A stretch of DNA of 64,000 bases from CAYRYU01 sp964428355 (GTDB lineage: Bacteria > Muiribacteriota > Ozemobacteria > Ozemobacterales > Ozemobacteraceae): positions 1 through 64,000 of the forward strand of contig CAYRYU010000003.1 in assembly GCA_964428355.1 (NCBI GenBank), read 5' to 3'. The translations under genes and the position numbers were made by a program. The notes beneath the pieces are model-generated. The model made no database searches and was not told where the DNA came from. It saw nothing but the letters and a program-made list of their open reading frames with translations. This document shows, piece by piece, positions 44,678 through 52,980 of this stretch. Within the stretch, counting starts at the first letter, position 1. Each line of letters begins with the position of its first letter.

Positions 44678-45457
44678 ATGATTTCCAATCGGTTTCCCAG
44701 GCTTACCTTCTTATTGGTGATCTTTCTTGCATCGGCTTCATTTTTGTCCGGCAGCGAAACGGTGGTCTCCGACGAGGTAAGGAGGTTGGTTAATCGCGCC
44801 GCTTCAGAAGCAGATAGTTGTTCCAAGTCTGTTCCATTTCTCAAGCCCCCAATGCCCTCTTCAAGGGCTTCTTCGGATGTGATAAAGGCCATTGGCCTGG
44901 CAGACAATCCGGCAGAAATGCTTCTCATACTCGAAACCATTACCAAGAGATCGAATTTCCGATTTTTCTACGAGTATGAAATTGCCCTGGCAATCGAAAA
45001 GATCAACGAAAATCCGGATATTTTTCTCAGTGACCCGGATTCCGCTCCCAAAGTCATCGAATTCCTGGATGAAGCGCTTCGCAAGAGTCAATCCAGCTTG
45101 AAAGACAGAAAATCCGAGTTGGCCGAGATCGAGGAGAAGCTTGAATTGGTCGAAAAGGTAGCAGAAGGAAACGCCGGAGCCGGGGAAAAAATACGATTCG
45201 TGGCGATTTCCCGGCTTGCCGGAGGAAGTTCGAACCCAAAATTGACGAGGGAATTGCTCCTGAAAAAGAAAGACAAGGTCGAAGTGGAAATAGAAAAACT
45301 GGAAAGAAGCTCTCGGAGTTGCCAAGAATCCATTGAGGTGGGAATCGCCCTCCAATCGGGCTCCAGAGGAATTTCTGAGAACAAAAACCCGAAAGGAATG
45401 AAGGGTTCCACGGTCAGCCCCGAAGAGGGAGGCAGCTACCAAAACCTTTTCGAATAG
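44678..45457 (+). CDS. Exported coiled-coil protein of unknown function
   Basis: The 259-residue product has a signal peptide (FLLVIFLASASFLSG) and an exported helical region. A strong heptad-rich coiled coil lies at about 150-185 (LKDRKSELAEIEEKLELVEK), with a second charged helix at about 215-245. I recognise no family. ATG 44678 has GGAGG six bases upstream; an in-frame GTG at 44633 is less likely. The gene is visibly richer in A and T than its neighbours (many aaa/gaa/aat codons), which suggests recent acquisition. It converges with whiA. Confidence 0.6.
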   Translation: MISNRFPRLTFLLVIFLASASFLSGSETVVSDEVRRLVNRAASEADSCSKSVPFLKPPMPSSRASSDVIKAIGLADNPAEMLLILETITKRSNFRFFYEYEIALAIEKINENPDIFLSDPDSAPKVIEFLDEALRKSQSSLKDRKSELAEIEEKLELVEKVAEGNAGAGEKIRFVAISRLAGGSSNPKLTRELLLKKKDKVEVEIEKLERSSRSCQESIEVGIALQSGSRGISENKNPKGMKGSTVSPEEGGSYQNLFE

Positions 45458-45520
45458 CACTGAAGACTCGCCGGGACGGCCGCTTCTTGGCCCCCTTCGG
45501 GAGAGGCCGGTTTTCCCGTT

Positions 45521-46471
45521 TCAGGGCTTCAGCCGCTCGAGACGGTCTTCGTGCAGTTTCATGATCCGCCGGAGGCGGTGGTTTACGGCTGATTTCGAAA
45601 GGGGCGGGGAGAACCGCCCACCAAGGGCTTCAAGGCTGTCTTCAGGGAACTTCACCCGCGTGATCGCCATCAGGTGAAGGGAATCGGTCCAGAAGTCCTG
45701 GTTCGGAAGCTGGAGCAGTTGCCGGATCGCCTCGATCTGACGGTCGGAGGTCTCGATCCGGCGAGTGATGTTCGCGGTTTCCAGGTTCACCTGCCGGTTC
45801 ACCATTTCCGAGATCTGGCGCGTGACGGCGACATCCTCGACGATCAGTGCCTGCTCGAACAGTTCAGCCTGTTTCAGGAAGCGGATGATCGGCTTCCGGC
45901 CCTTCAGATAGGCAACAACCCTTCCTCTTCGCCGGAAGAAATGGAAAGGAAGGCGCAGCCGTCGGGCGACGCCCCCAAGTAGTCTTGCCTTTCCACGTGA
46001 AGCCAGGATGATCTCCAGATGATATCCCTTGTCGGGTGATTCGAGATATCCCGAGCCAAGAAAAAGACCACGCAGAAAGGCCCGGCAGCAATGAACCCGC
46101 ACCGGGTCCCGGAGTTGTTCCGAAATCCGCTCTCGAACGCGCTTTCGGAGTTCCCTCAAGGAGAGCCCCGGAACGACCAGCCTCTTTCCGCGCCTGACGA
46201 ATTCCCCAGCCGAGGGTGAAAGGAAAGGTATGGTGAAGGCGGCATGTTCCGCCAGGCGGGGATGCGGCTTGAACCAGACCAGTCCCCCACGCTTTTTGAG
46301 GAGCCCCGAAAGCGTCGCTTCCCTGCAACAGACCAGGGGGAGAGACATCTGGAGAATGTCCCTTTTCGCGGCTAGCCCCAACGGCAGGCCGGTTTCGGAG
46401 TCATCAATTCCGGTCATCAGCTTCACCGTCCATTTTTGCCAACCTAGTCCCGGTTCAATGATAACGGGCAT
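45521..46471 (-). CDS. whiA: WhiA-family protein (LAGLIDADG-like plus HTH)
   Basis: The 316-residue product has the WhiA layout: an N-terminal segment with CCREATLSGLL, a homing-endonuclease-like core (VHCCRAFLRGLFLGSGYLES), the linker RQVNLETANITRRIETSDRQ and a C-terminal HTH (LSKSAVNHRLRRIMKLHE). WhiA regulates sporulation genes in Streptomyces and growth/division in Bacillus. Its position after yvcK matches the conserved yvcK-whiA order. The start at ATG 46471 has a weak SD, and shorter alternatives exist. Nuclease activity is not expected, since WhiA proteins have lost it. Confidence 0.85.
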   Translation of the reverse strand: MPVIIEPGLGWQKWTVKLMTGIDDSETGLPLGLAAKRDILQMSLPLVCCREATLSGLLKKRGGLVWFKPHPRLAEHAAFTIPFLSPSAGEFVRRGKRLVVPGLSLRELRKRVRERISEQLRDPVRVHCCRAFLRGLFLGSGYLESPDKGYHLEIILASRGKARLLGGVARRLRLPFHFFRRRGRVVAYLKGRKPIIRFLKQAELFEQALIVEDVAVTRQISEMVNRQVNLETANITRRIETSDRQIEAIRQLLQLPNQDFWTDSLHLMAITRVKFPEDSLEALGGRFSPPLSKSAVNHRLRRIMKLHEDRLERLKP

Positions 46472-46511
46472 CTATGCTCAGTGCCCACACCTCATTCGGT
46501 GCCCGATCGGA

Positions 46512-47795
46512 TCAGACAGCTTTCGAAACCTGCTGGGAAATCAAGGTGATCAGTGCCTGGGCCAGCGCGATCGGGTCGTGCCTTACCAGGTCGGTTTCCG
46601 ACAGGAAATCCCCCGTTATGACCTTCATTCCCCGGGCTTCGATCCGGGTGACGGTGGGAGGGACCCAGAACTGCTTCTGGGCCTCGTATTTCGCCATCAG
46701 CGGCCGGGCTGCCCGCCGGGAGTTCACAACCACCACATCGATCCGTTTCAAGGGAGTCCGCGCCAGGATCGAATCGACGTGGTCCAGGGCGGAAAACTGG
46801 TCGGTCTCCCCGGGCTGGGTCATGACATTGCAGATGAAAACCACCCTGGCCTTGCTACGGTTGATCCTTTCGGCGATGTCGGGGACGAGAAGATTGGGAA
46901 TGATGCTGGTGAAAAGGCTTCCCGGACCGAGAGCGATCAGGTCAGCCTCGTCGATCGCATTCAACGCCCCGGGGTTGGCCAGGGGATTCTGGGGGAAGAG
47001 CGTGATCTCGGTGATCTTCTTCCCCGCCCCGGAAATCGCCGATTCACCCACCTGCTCGCTCTGGTCGCTGAACTTCGCGCGCAACTGGACGTTCTCGCAC
47101 GTCACGGGAATCACCCGCCCCTTGATCGCCAGGATGTTGCTGGCCTCGTGGACCGCGCTCCCGAAATCCCCCAGGACTTCGGTCATTGCCGCGATGAAGA
47201 GGTTTCCGAAGCTGTGGCCTCCGATCTCCCCCGCCTCCTGGAATCTGAACTGGAACAGCCTAGAAAGAAGACTTTCGGAAGCGGATAGCGCCACGAGACA
47301 GTTCCGGATGTCTCCGGGGGGAAGGATCTGGAGGTCCTTTCTCAAGCGCCCGGAGGACCCTCCGTCGTCGGTCACCGTGACGATGGCGGTCAGATTGATG
47401 GGAAACTCCTTCAGCCCCTTGAGAAGGGAGCTCAGGCCGGTTCCCCCTCCGAGAGCCACCAGGGACGGAAGGACAGGCGGGGCCCCCTTCCGGAAAACGA
47501 TGGCCCGAAGCCGCTCAGAGGCCTCGTGATCGCGCAATGAGAGTGTCTGAAAAGCACTTCGGAGCCCCTTGAAAAACCAGAAGACTCCGATCATCAGGAA
47601 AGTGAAGCAGGTCAGTCCGAGGGCCGCCGGGTGGAAACTCCGGATCGTCTCGAAGTTCGCCGGAGTCAGGACGAGAACGATGAACGCCGCGATCGCGGAG
47701 GCCAGAACGAACATCAGCACCCCGCAGACAGCGAAAATGAGCCATCGCCGGGAACGAAGGGAAAGGCTGAGATACCGGCGGAAAAGAAACGACAT
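46512..47795 (-). CDS. yvcK: YvcK/CofD-like gluconeogenesis factor with N-terminal membrane anchor
   Basis: The 427-residue product has the CofD-like nucleotide-binding core: VALGGGTGLSSLLKGLK, VTVTDDGGSSGRLR, PPGDIRNCLVAL and IALGPGSLFTSIIPNLLV. YvcK binds UDP-GlcNAc and influences gluconeogenic growth and cell-wall synthesis in Bacillus. Here the core is preceded by about 80 residues with two hydrophobic helices (about 20-42 and 57-76), so the protein is membrane-bound, unlike the soluble Bacillus form. The ATG overlaps the hprK stop by one base (TGATG), and whiA follows 40 bases later. Confidence 0.87.
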   Translation of the reverse strand: MSFLFRRYLSLSLRSRRWLIFAVCGVLMFVLASAIAAFIVLVLTPANFETIRSFHPAALGLTCFTFLMIGVFWFFKGLRSAFQTLSLRDHEASERLRAIVFRKGAPPVLPSLVALGGGTGLSSLLKGLKEFPINLTAIVTVTDDGGSSGRLRKDLQILPPGDIRNCLVALSASESLLSRLFQFRFQEAGEIGGHSFGNLFIAAMTEVLGDFGSAVHEASNILAIKGRVIPVTCENVQLRAKFSDQSEQVGESAISGAGKKITEITLFPQNPLANPGALNAIDEADLIALGPGSLFTSIIPNLLVPDIAERINRSKARVVFICNVMTQPGETDQFSALDHVDSILARTPLKRIDVVVVNSRRAARPLMAKYEAQKQFWVPPTVTRIEARGMKVITGDFLSETDLVRHDPIALAQALITLISQQVSKAV

Positions 47796-48718
47796 CAGGT
47801 CCCCTTGGTCATCTTCGCCTGGAGGGACATCGCAAACTTCTCGGCGCTGGATATCCCCATGCGCTTGAGGTAGAAGTTCATCGCCGCGGTTTCCACCACA
47901 ACGGCAAGATTCCGTCCTTCTCTGACGGGAATCGTCGTGGCGGGAACCTCGACCTTGAGCAGACGGACAGAGCGGTTCATGATGCCCAGTCGATCGTAAT
48001 CCTTCTTGTCATCCCATTTTTCAAGGTTGATGATCAGCTCGACCGCCTTTTCATCGGACGTAGCGGCGATCCCGAACAATGACCGGATGTCGATTATTCC
48101 CAAGCCGCGGATCTCCATGTGATGGCGGATCATCTCGTCGGGATAGCCGATGACTTTGGAGTCACTGATCTTCATCAGCTGGACCGCGTCATCCGCCACG
48201 AGACGGTGCCCGCGCTTCAGCAGCTCCAGTGCGCATTCGCTCTTTCCGATCCCGGAGGAGCCTGTGATGAGGATCCCGACTCCATAGACCTCGACGAAAA
48301 CGCCGTGGACGCTTTTCCGGGGAGCGAACCGGTTGTGGAGATACCGCGAAAGCTGGTAGATGAACTCCCCTGTCCGCTGGGCCGTCCGGAGGACGGGTAT
48401 CTTCTTCTGGTTGCACAACTCGATCAGATCATCGAGAACCAGCAGATCATCCGTGATCACGATACAGGGAATGTTGAAGAAAAGCAGCTGGCGCAATCGG
48501 ACCTTGCGGGTTTCGGTAGTCTGCTCGCCCAGGTAGGCAAGCTCGGTTCTCCCCAGAACTATGATGCGCTCATAACCGAAATGTTCGAAAAAACCCGCCA
48601 ATTCGAGACCCGGACGGTGGACCTCGGATGAAATGATCTTCCGATCCAGGCCTTCCTGGCCCGCTACGATCATCAAACCCTGGTCCCTCATCACTTCGCG
48701 AACGAGAACCAATGCCAT
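47795..48718 (-). CDS. hprK: HPr kinase/phosphorylase
   Basis: The 307-residue bifunctional enzyme phosphorylates a seryl residue of HPr to signal carbon status and reverses this with phosphate. It has Walker A GSSGIGKS (153-160), catalytic His138 just before (SVHGVFVEVYG), the Asp pair in HRLVADDAVQ (about 176-177) and the HprK signature LEIRGLGIIDIRSLFG (here MEIRGLGIIDI). It leads an hprK-yvcK-whiA operon that links carbon signalling to cell-wall and growth control. The EIIA-Ntr-like gene at 39021 may belong to the same regulatory PTS. HPr itself is not in the window. Confidence 0.93.
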   Translation of the reverse strand: MALVLVREVMRDQGLMIVAGQEGLDRKIISSEVHRPGLELAGFFEHFGYERIIVLGRTELAYLGEQTTETRKVRLRQLLFFNIPCIVITDDLLVLDDLIELCNQKKIPVLRTAQRTGEFIYQLSRYLHNRFAPRKSVHGVFVEVYGVGILITGSSGIGKSECALELLKRGHRLVADDAVQLMKISDSKVIGYPDEMIRHHMEIRGLGIIDIRSLFGIAATSDEKAVELIINLEKWDDKKDYDRLGIMNRSVRLLKVEVPATTIPVREGRNLAVVVETAAMNFYLKRMGISSAEKFAMSLQAKMTKGT

Positions 48719-48853
48719 GGCAGTTGAATCGTCCCTTCCTTGAAATGGCTCAGCTCTAAGAACGCGCCAAGTATATCACAAAACTCCCCCCGGGGTACCC
48801 CTTGGAATCCCCGCTGCCAGAGGGGCAAGAAGACCCCCGATCGAAAAGCGGGG

Positions 48854-48879
48854 AAAAAAAACCTCCCCGGAGGGAGGCT
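48854..48879 (-). terminator. Rho-independent terminator after the metalloprotease operon
   Basis: On the minus strand CCTCCC, the tetraloop TCCG and GGGAGG form a perfect 6-bp stem followed by eight T residues. It lies 28 bases after the metalloprotease stop and insulates the hprK operon. Confidence 0.88.
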
Positions 48880-48907
48880 TTTCGTTTGCGATTCGCCCGA
48901 ACCGGCG

Positions 48908-49837
48908 TCAGGTTTTGAACTCCTTGCCCGCCATAACGTATTTCTTGATGAATTCGTAGCGTTTCGACTGGTTTTTCTTCATCCAGGCGGCTTTCTGAAC
49001 GTAGAAACGGCAGGATTCCGCCATGTCTTCGATGGCCTTGGAGTTGCCATAATCGGTTACGGACCTCGGGATTGCCCCGAAGATTCCGCCGAGAGGCCAG
49101 AAGGTCTTTGACCATTGCTGGGTTACGGCAGGGTTCGCAGCCTGGAAACAATGCGTCATCTCGTGGACGATCGTCCCCTGGAAAGTGCCATTGTAACAGG
49201 CACTGTTCATGATGTGGACGGTCGGGACCCCGAGCTTCACATACCCCAGAACGTTGGCCTCTCCGTTGTAGGAGGCATCCCGCTGGAGTGTTTTGGTGCA
49301 TTTCCGGAAGGAGGCGGGGAGGGAGGCCAGAGTTTTGTCCGCGGCCTGGAGCTGGGCTTCGGTCCATTTTGCGCCCTTGCTCTGGACGACCGTGATCCCG
49401 TATTTGGATTTGATCTGTTTTGCCAGCTTCTTGATCTTGGAGCTGTTGGAAGGCTGGGTGGTAGATGTATTGGTCGCCGTCGAGGTGGACGTGGAGGTCT
49501 TGGTCGTGATCTTGATTCCAGAGCTGCTGATGGTGATCTTCGAGCCGGTCTTCAGTTCGGCACCGAAAACCACGTTGATCACCTTGACCGCCCAGTTGGG
49601 AAGGTTGATTACCCACTTCTTCGACTGGGCCGTTTTGCCCAGGGCGGTGCCCGTCTCGGTCTGGCAGGCGGTCGGGGAGACCGCTGCGGGGGGGGTTCCC
49701 GCGCTGGTGGTCGTGTTGACGTTCACCGTCGGGACGTCACTGGCATCGGAAAAGGGGTTGTTTGCCCCTGAAACGGGGGAAAGCCCCAGGGTTCCGATGA
49801 TGAGGACGAGGGCGAACAAAGGAATCAGTCTTTTCAT
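48908..49837 (-). CDS. Secreted HExxH zinc metalloprotease 1 (Thr/Ser linker)
   Basis: The 309-residue product has a signal peptide (cleavage near VSGA, residue 25) and a Thr/Ser-rich linker (about 112-135). The C-terminal catalytic domain carries H225-E226-M-T-H229 and a downstream YGNSKAIEDMAESCRFYV, where E270 or E274 is the likely third zinc ligand. This ExxAE arrangement recalls the gluzincin-type ATLF/lethal-factor and Pro-Pro endopeptidase families, but overall similarity is too low to name one. It is the last of three paralogues and is followed by a strong terminator. Cysteines (C180 and nearby) may form disulfides outside the cell. Confidence 0.75.
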   Translation of the reverse strand: MKRLIPLFALVLIIGTLGLSPVSGANNPFSDASDVPTVNVNTTTSAGTPPAAVSPTACQTETGTALGKTAQSKKWVINLPNWAVKVINVVFGAELKTGSKITISSSGIKITTKTSTSTSTATNTSTTQPSNSSKIKKLAKQIKSKYGITVVQSKGAKWTEAQLQAADKTLASLPASFRKCTKTLQRDASYNGEANVLGYVKLGVPTVHIMNSACYNGTFQGTIVHEMTHCFQAANPAVTQQWSKTFWPLGGIFGAIPRSVTDYGNSKAIEDMAESCRFYVQKAAWMKKNQSKRYEFIKKYVMAGKEFKT

Positions 49838-49870
49838 GTCATTTCACCTCGAACGTGAAGGTTCGTAACT

Positions 49871-50365
49871 TCAATTCTTCTGGGATTTGATGACTTCTTC
49901 GAGCTGGGAAATCGTCGTCCCTAAACCCATACCCAGCGGCTTATTCCCTTCCAGTGGCCAGATGCCCTGAACCAGATTCACGGTTTCGAGGCTTCCGTCC
50001 TTCGCTTTCTGGAGGAAAACGATCACGCGGGAATCCTTGGGTGGAAACTCGACCGAGTCTTCGATCCAACCTATCTGGCCGGCCGTTCCACATTGGGTGG
50101 TCAGGAGAACGATCGGTTCCTTGGGAGACCAGTTGCCTTTCATTACCTTTTCGGCCTGCAAAACGTTCTTCATCGTGCTCACCTGGGCCTTGTCGACGCT
50201 GATCTCCTTGATCTGGACAACCTTGGCGAGGATGATGAACTCCGCCTGCCTGACAAGGTCGGGGATGGAGAGCGTTCGGATCATGGAGAAAAGAGGCCCC
50301 GCGAGAAGCAAGGCCAGGAGCAGGGAATTGATGAACCTCGAGCTGGGGACTCCGGATGGGGTCAT
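49871..50365 (-). CDS. Small exported protein between metalloprotease genes; possible NTR/TIMP-like fold
   Basis: The 164-residue product has a signal anchor (FINSLLLALLLAGPLFS) and then a beta-rich domain: LVRQAEFIILAKVVQI, VLQAEKVMKGNW, VLLTTQCGTAGQIGW and DSRVIVFLQKAKDG. This strand order resembles netrin/TIMP-like OB domains seen in other exported proteins near metalloproteases. TIMP-type domains inhibit metalloproteases in animals, so an inhibitor or chaperone role towards the neighbouring proteases is a speculation. It overlaps the second protease gene by four bases (ATGA), so it is co-translated with it. Confidence 0.5.
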   Translation of the reverse strand: MTPSGVPSSRFINSLLLALLLAGPLFSMIRTLSIPDLVRQAEFIILAKVVQIKEISVDKAQVSTMKNVLQAEKVMKGNWSPKEPIVLLTTQCGTAGQIGWIEDSVEFPPKDSRVIVFLQKAKDGSLETVNLVQGIWPLEGNKPLGMGLGTTISQLEEVIKSQKN

Positions 50366-51639
50366 TCGCAGTATTCCTTGCCTCCCATGACTTTTTCCTT
50401 GATGAATTGATACCGGTCGGAGAATGAATCCCTCATGGTCTTTCCGTTCCAGACATATTCGCGGACCGATTCGGCGAAATCCTCATAGTAGGCGGAATTG
50501 CCATAGGTGGAAACCGAGGGGCTCTTGGGGGAGTTGGGCCCGCTCCAGAACTGGCTTCCCCAGGCTTCGAGGATGTCCTTGTGTGCAAGTTGGAAGGTAT
50601 GGGTGATTTCGTGGGTGAGAACGCCTCCCAATGTGCCCGATTTCGAGCCGTAATCGAGCATGTGAACAACTGTGGGAACGGGGGTGTTGACATATCCGAG
50701 CACTCTCGGCTTGTCGGCACCGACATCTCTCTGGATAGTCTTGCAGTTCTTGTAGAATTCAGCCGGGAGCTTGGCCAGGGTCGCGGCGGCTTCTTTGAGC
50801 TGGTCGACGGTCCACTGGCCGCCATCAGAGCCGTTGGTGCAATCGATGTCATACTTTTGTTTGATGTAGGTCTTCCATTCCTCGAGGGTAACGGGGTTGG
50901 TGATCGTCGTTCCCGTGGCGGTCGACGTGGTGGTCGTGGTGGCCGTCGAGGAGGCCGTCGTGGTCGAGGTACTGGTGGTGGTCGTGGTGGAGGTGGTCGT
51001 GGTGGTGCTGGTGGTTGTAGTCGTCGTGGTTTGAGTGTTGGTGACGGTCTTGGTCTGGGTGTTGGTCTTGGTTGCCGTGGGCTTGTTCCAGTCTTTGGGG
51101 ATTCCATACTCCTCGGTCGCACCGGCACGGAAACGCGCCACGACCATCTGGATCCGGTTTTCGATATAACCCCTCAAGCCTTCCCTCTGGTCGGAAGGAA
51201 TCGGGTCGATGATGTTCTGCTGGATGAAATCCTTGAGCTTCTGCGGAACGTCGCTGGGGATGTTGAATTGCGAAGTTTTGGTCGAACCTGAAGTGGAGGT
51301 TGAGGTATTGGAAGTGACCTCCCCTGTGCTGTCGCCCGTTTTTGAGGGGCCGTCGACTTCACCGGTTATATCGACATCGTGGTCCTTGACCTCACCGTTA
51401 CCGCCCGAGGTTCCACAGACGCCGGTCACCGGGTCGCACCGGTTGGGAACTTCACCGTTGATTTTTCCGGAGGGGGAGCAGACTTCTCCCGTCAGGTCGT
51501 TGTTCAGGCAGATTCCTGAATCATCGGCCTGGAGATAGCTTTCGAGGAAACTATGGGATTGGGCATACAGGATACCCAAGGCTGTGAACACGAACAGCCC
51601 TGCTCCAAGCAGGCCCAGAGCCAGTCTCTTTCTGTTCAT
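50362..51639 (-). CDS. Secreted HExxH zinc metalloprotease 2 with long Thr-rich linker
   Basis: The 425-residue product has a signal peptide (GLFVFTALGILYAQ), an N-terminal region with TGEV repeats and two Cys pairs, a helical segment (about 130-165), and an extreme Thr/Ser linker of about 60 residues (190-245). The catalytic domain has H343-E-I-T-H347 followed by STYGNSAYYEDFAESVREYV. The linker is mucin-like and could be O-glycosylated or act as a flexible wall spacer. It is the middle gene of the paralogue triplet, with SD GGGGGAG. Confidence 0.77.
   Translation of the reverse strand: MNRKRLALGLLGAGLFVFTALGILYAQSHSFLESYLQADDSGICLNNDLTGEVCSPSGKINGEVPNRCDPVTGVCGTSGGNGEVKDHDVDITGEVDGPSKTGDSTGEVTSNTSTSTSGSTKTSQFNIPSDVPQKLKDFIQQNIIDPIPSDQREGLRGYIENRIQMVVARFRAGATEEYGIPKDWNKPTATKTNTQTKTVTNTQTTTTTTTSTTTTTSTTTTTSTSTTTASSTATTTTTSTATGTTITNPVTLEEWKTYIKQKYDIDCTNGSDGGQWTVDQLKEAAATLAKLPAEFYKNCKTIQRDVGADKPRVLGYVNTPVPTVVHMLDYGSKSGTLGGVLTHEITHTFQLAHKDILEAWGSQFWSGPNSPKSPSVSTYGNSAYYEDFAESVREYVWNGKTMRDSFSDRYQFIKEKVMGGKEYCE
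50904..51075. repeat. Low-complexity triplet repeat encoding the Thr-rich linker
   Basis: The plus strand is a run of ggt/cgt/ggc/gtc-type triplets (antisense of ACC/ACG/ACT Thr codons) inside metalloprotease 2. A shorter Thr/Pro version lies at about 52263-52345 in metalloprotease 3. Such tracts can expand or contract by slippage. Confidence 0.7.
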
Positions 51640-51686
51640 GGCCGCTCCCCCTTCCGGATTTCAGGTCGATCCAAGTGGATTCGGGT

Positions 51687-52724
51687 TCAGTTGCCTCCGA
51701 CGGCGGCCGAAGCGCCTCCGTCAGCGGCAGGTTGGAATTCGGTACCCCCGAAAACGTTGTTCTTCACAAACTCATACCGAGCGGGGTTCGAGGATTTCAT
51801 CGAAGGGCCGCTCTGGTAATAGGCCCGGACGGCTTCGGCCATATCCTCGACCGGCTGCGTGTTCCCGTATCTGGAAACCGACGAGGACGCCTGGCGGCCG
51901 CCAGGCCAGAACTGGTTGTAGAAAGCCCTGTAGACTTCAGGATGCGAGGCCTGGAATGTGTGGGTCATTTCGTGAACCAGGGTCCCCTGGAAGCTGCCCA
52001 TGCTGCAACAGGCCGAAAGCAGGTGGACCATGGGGATGCCCATCTGGACGTATCCAAGGACTCCGGGCATGTTGGAACCCGAGTCCCGGGCGATGGACTT
52101 GGTACATGATCGGAACGCGGCGGGAAGGGATTTCAGTACCTTCATGGCTTCCTGGAGCTGGCGAAGGGTCCAGGATGTGCCTCCCTGGCCGGATTTGGGG
52201 GAAATCCCGTAGGTGGACTGCATCTCTGCGGCCAGTCCGGCAACGGTTCCGGCATCCGATCCGGTTCCGGGGGTGGTCGTGGGAGTGGTCGGAGTCGTGG
52301 TGGTGGGTGGGGTTGTCGGAGTGGAAGTCGGGGTGGTGGTGGTCCCGCATCCGGAACCGGGTTTTCTGATGATTATGATGACCCGGCGGCCGGCGCAACC
52401 TCCCGATCCGCAGGCACCCATGATCTGCTGGATGATCTGCTGGATGATCGCCTGGATCTGCTCCTCGTTCATGCATTGTTTCTGATAGACGGTTTCGGGA
52501 AGATTCCCCGGAACGGGAGCGGAAACAGGCGCGGCTTCCTCGTGGAGCGATGGAGAGGATTCTTCGGTCGGAGCGGAAAGCGATTCCTGGGATTTCCCGT
52601 CCTCGGCCTTGTAGATCGATTCGAGGTAACTTCCCGATTGGGCGAACCCCACCTGAACCGCAAACAAACAAACAACTGCCGCCAAACATAGGGAATTCCG
52701 GAAAAGCGGGAATTTCTGTCCCAT
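51687..52724 (-). CDS. Secreted HExxH zinc metalloprotease 3 (Thr/Pro linker)
   Basis: The 345-residue product has a signal peptide (AAVVCLFAVQVGFAQ), then GSYLESIYKAEDG, which resembles the mature start of protease 2 (SFLESYLQADD). A Gln/Ile helix (IQAIIQQIIQQIMG) and a Thr/Pro linker follow. The catalytic domain has H251-E-M-T-H255 followed by SRYGNTQPVEDMAEAVRAYY. The first gene of the triplet, it has AGGAGG nine bases before ATG 52724 and a TATAAT about 41 bases upstream. The shared mature N-terminus suggests a common processing or targeting step. Confidence 0.76.
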   Translation of the reverse strand: MGQKFPLFRNSLCLAAVVCLFAVQVGFAQSGSYLESIYKAEDGKSQESLSAPTEESSPSLHEEAAPVSAPVPGNLPETVYQKQCMNEEQIQAIIQQIIQQIMGACGSGGCAGRRVIIIIRKPGSGCGTTTTPTSTPTTPPTTTTPTTPTTTPGTGSDAGTVAGLAAEMQSTYGISPKSGQGGTSWTLRQLQEAMKVLKSLPAAFRSCTKSIARDSGSNMPGVLGYVQMGIPMVHLLSACCSMGSFQGTLVHEMTHTFQASHPEVYRAFYNQFWPGGRQASSSVSRYGNTQPVEDMAEAVRAYYQSGPSMKSSNPARYEFVKNNVFGGTEFQPAADGGASAAVGGN

Positions 52725-52764
52725 ACCGGCCGACCTCCTGTACATAGATTCCCTATCCCTTATA

Positions 52765-52770
52765 ATTATA
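52765..52770 (-). promoter_or_regulatory. -10 element (TATAAT) of the metalloprotease operon
   Basis: The minus strand has TATAATTATAAGG in an AT-rich stretch of the 256-bp gap. No convincing -35 is visible, which suggests activator dependence. The rest of this gap up to 52980 shows no gene. Confidence 0.45.
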
Positions 52771-52980
52771 CTACAAGAACTCGAATCCCGGGATGGGGGG
52801 ATTCCTTTGACTACTTAATTAAACGCCAAAAACCCGCATTCCGGATGAAAAATTCCCCCATTTTGAACGAGGAGATAAGCTCCACGGGAAATTCCGGCAC
52901 TTTTCGAGTTCCAGAAGAATCCCGAAAATCAAAAAGTGCTATTCCCACACCTTGGGGATCAAGATTCAGAGGGGATCATT

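Noticed and set aside
50904..51075. CRISPR-like or minisatellite array of GT-rich triplets.
   Set aside because: The repeats are in frame, have no spacers and encode the Thr-rich linker of metalloprotease 2.
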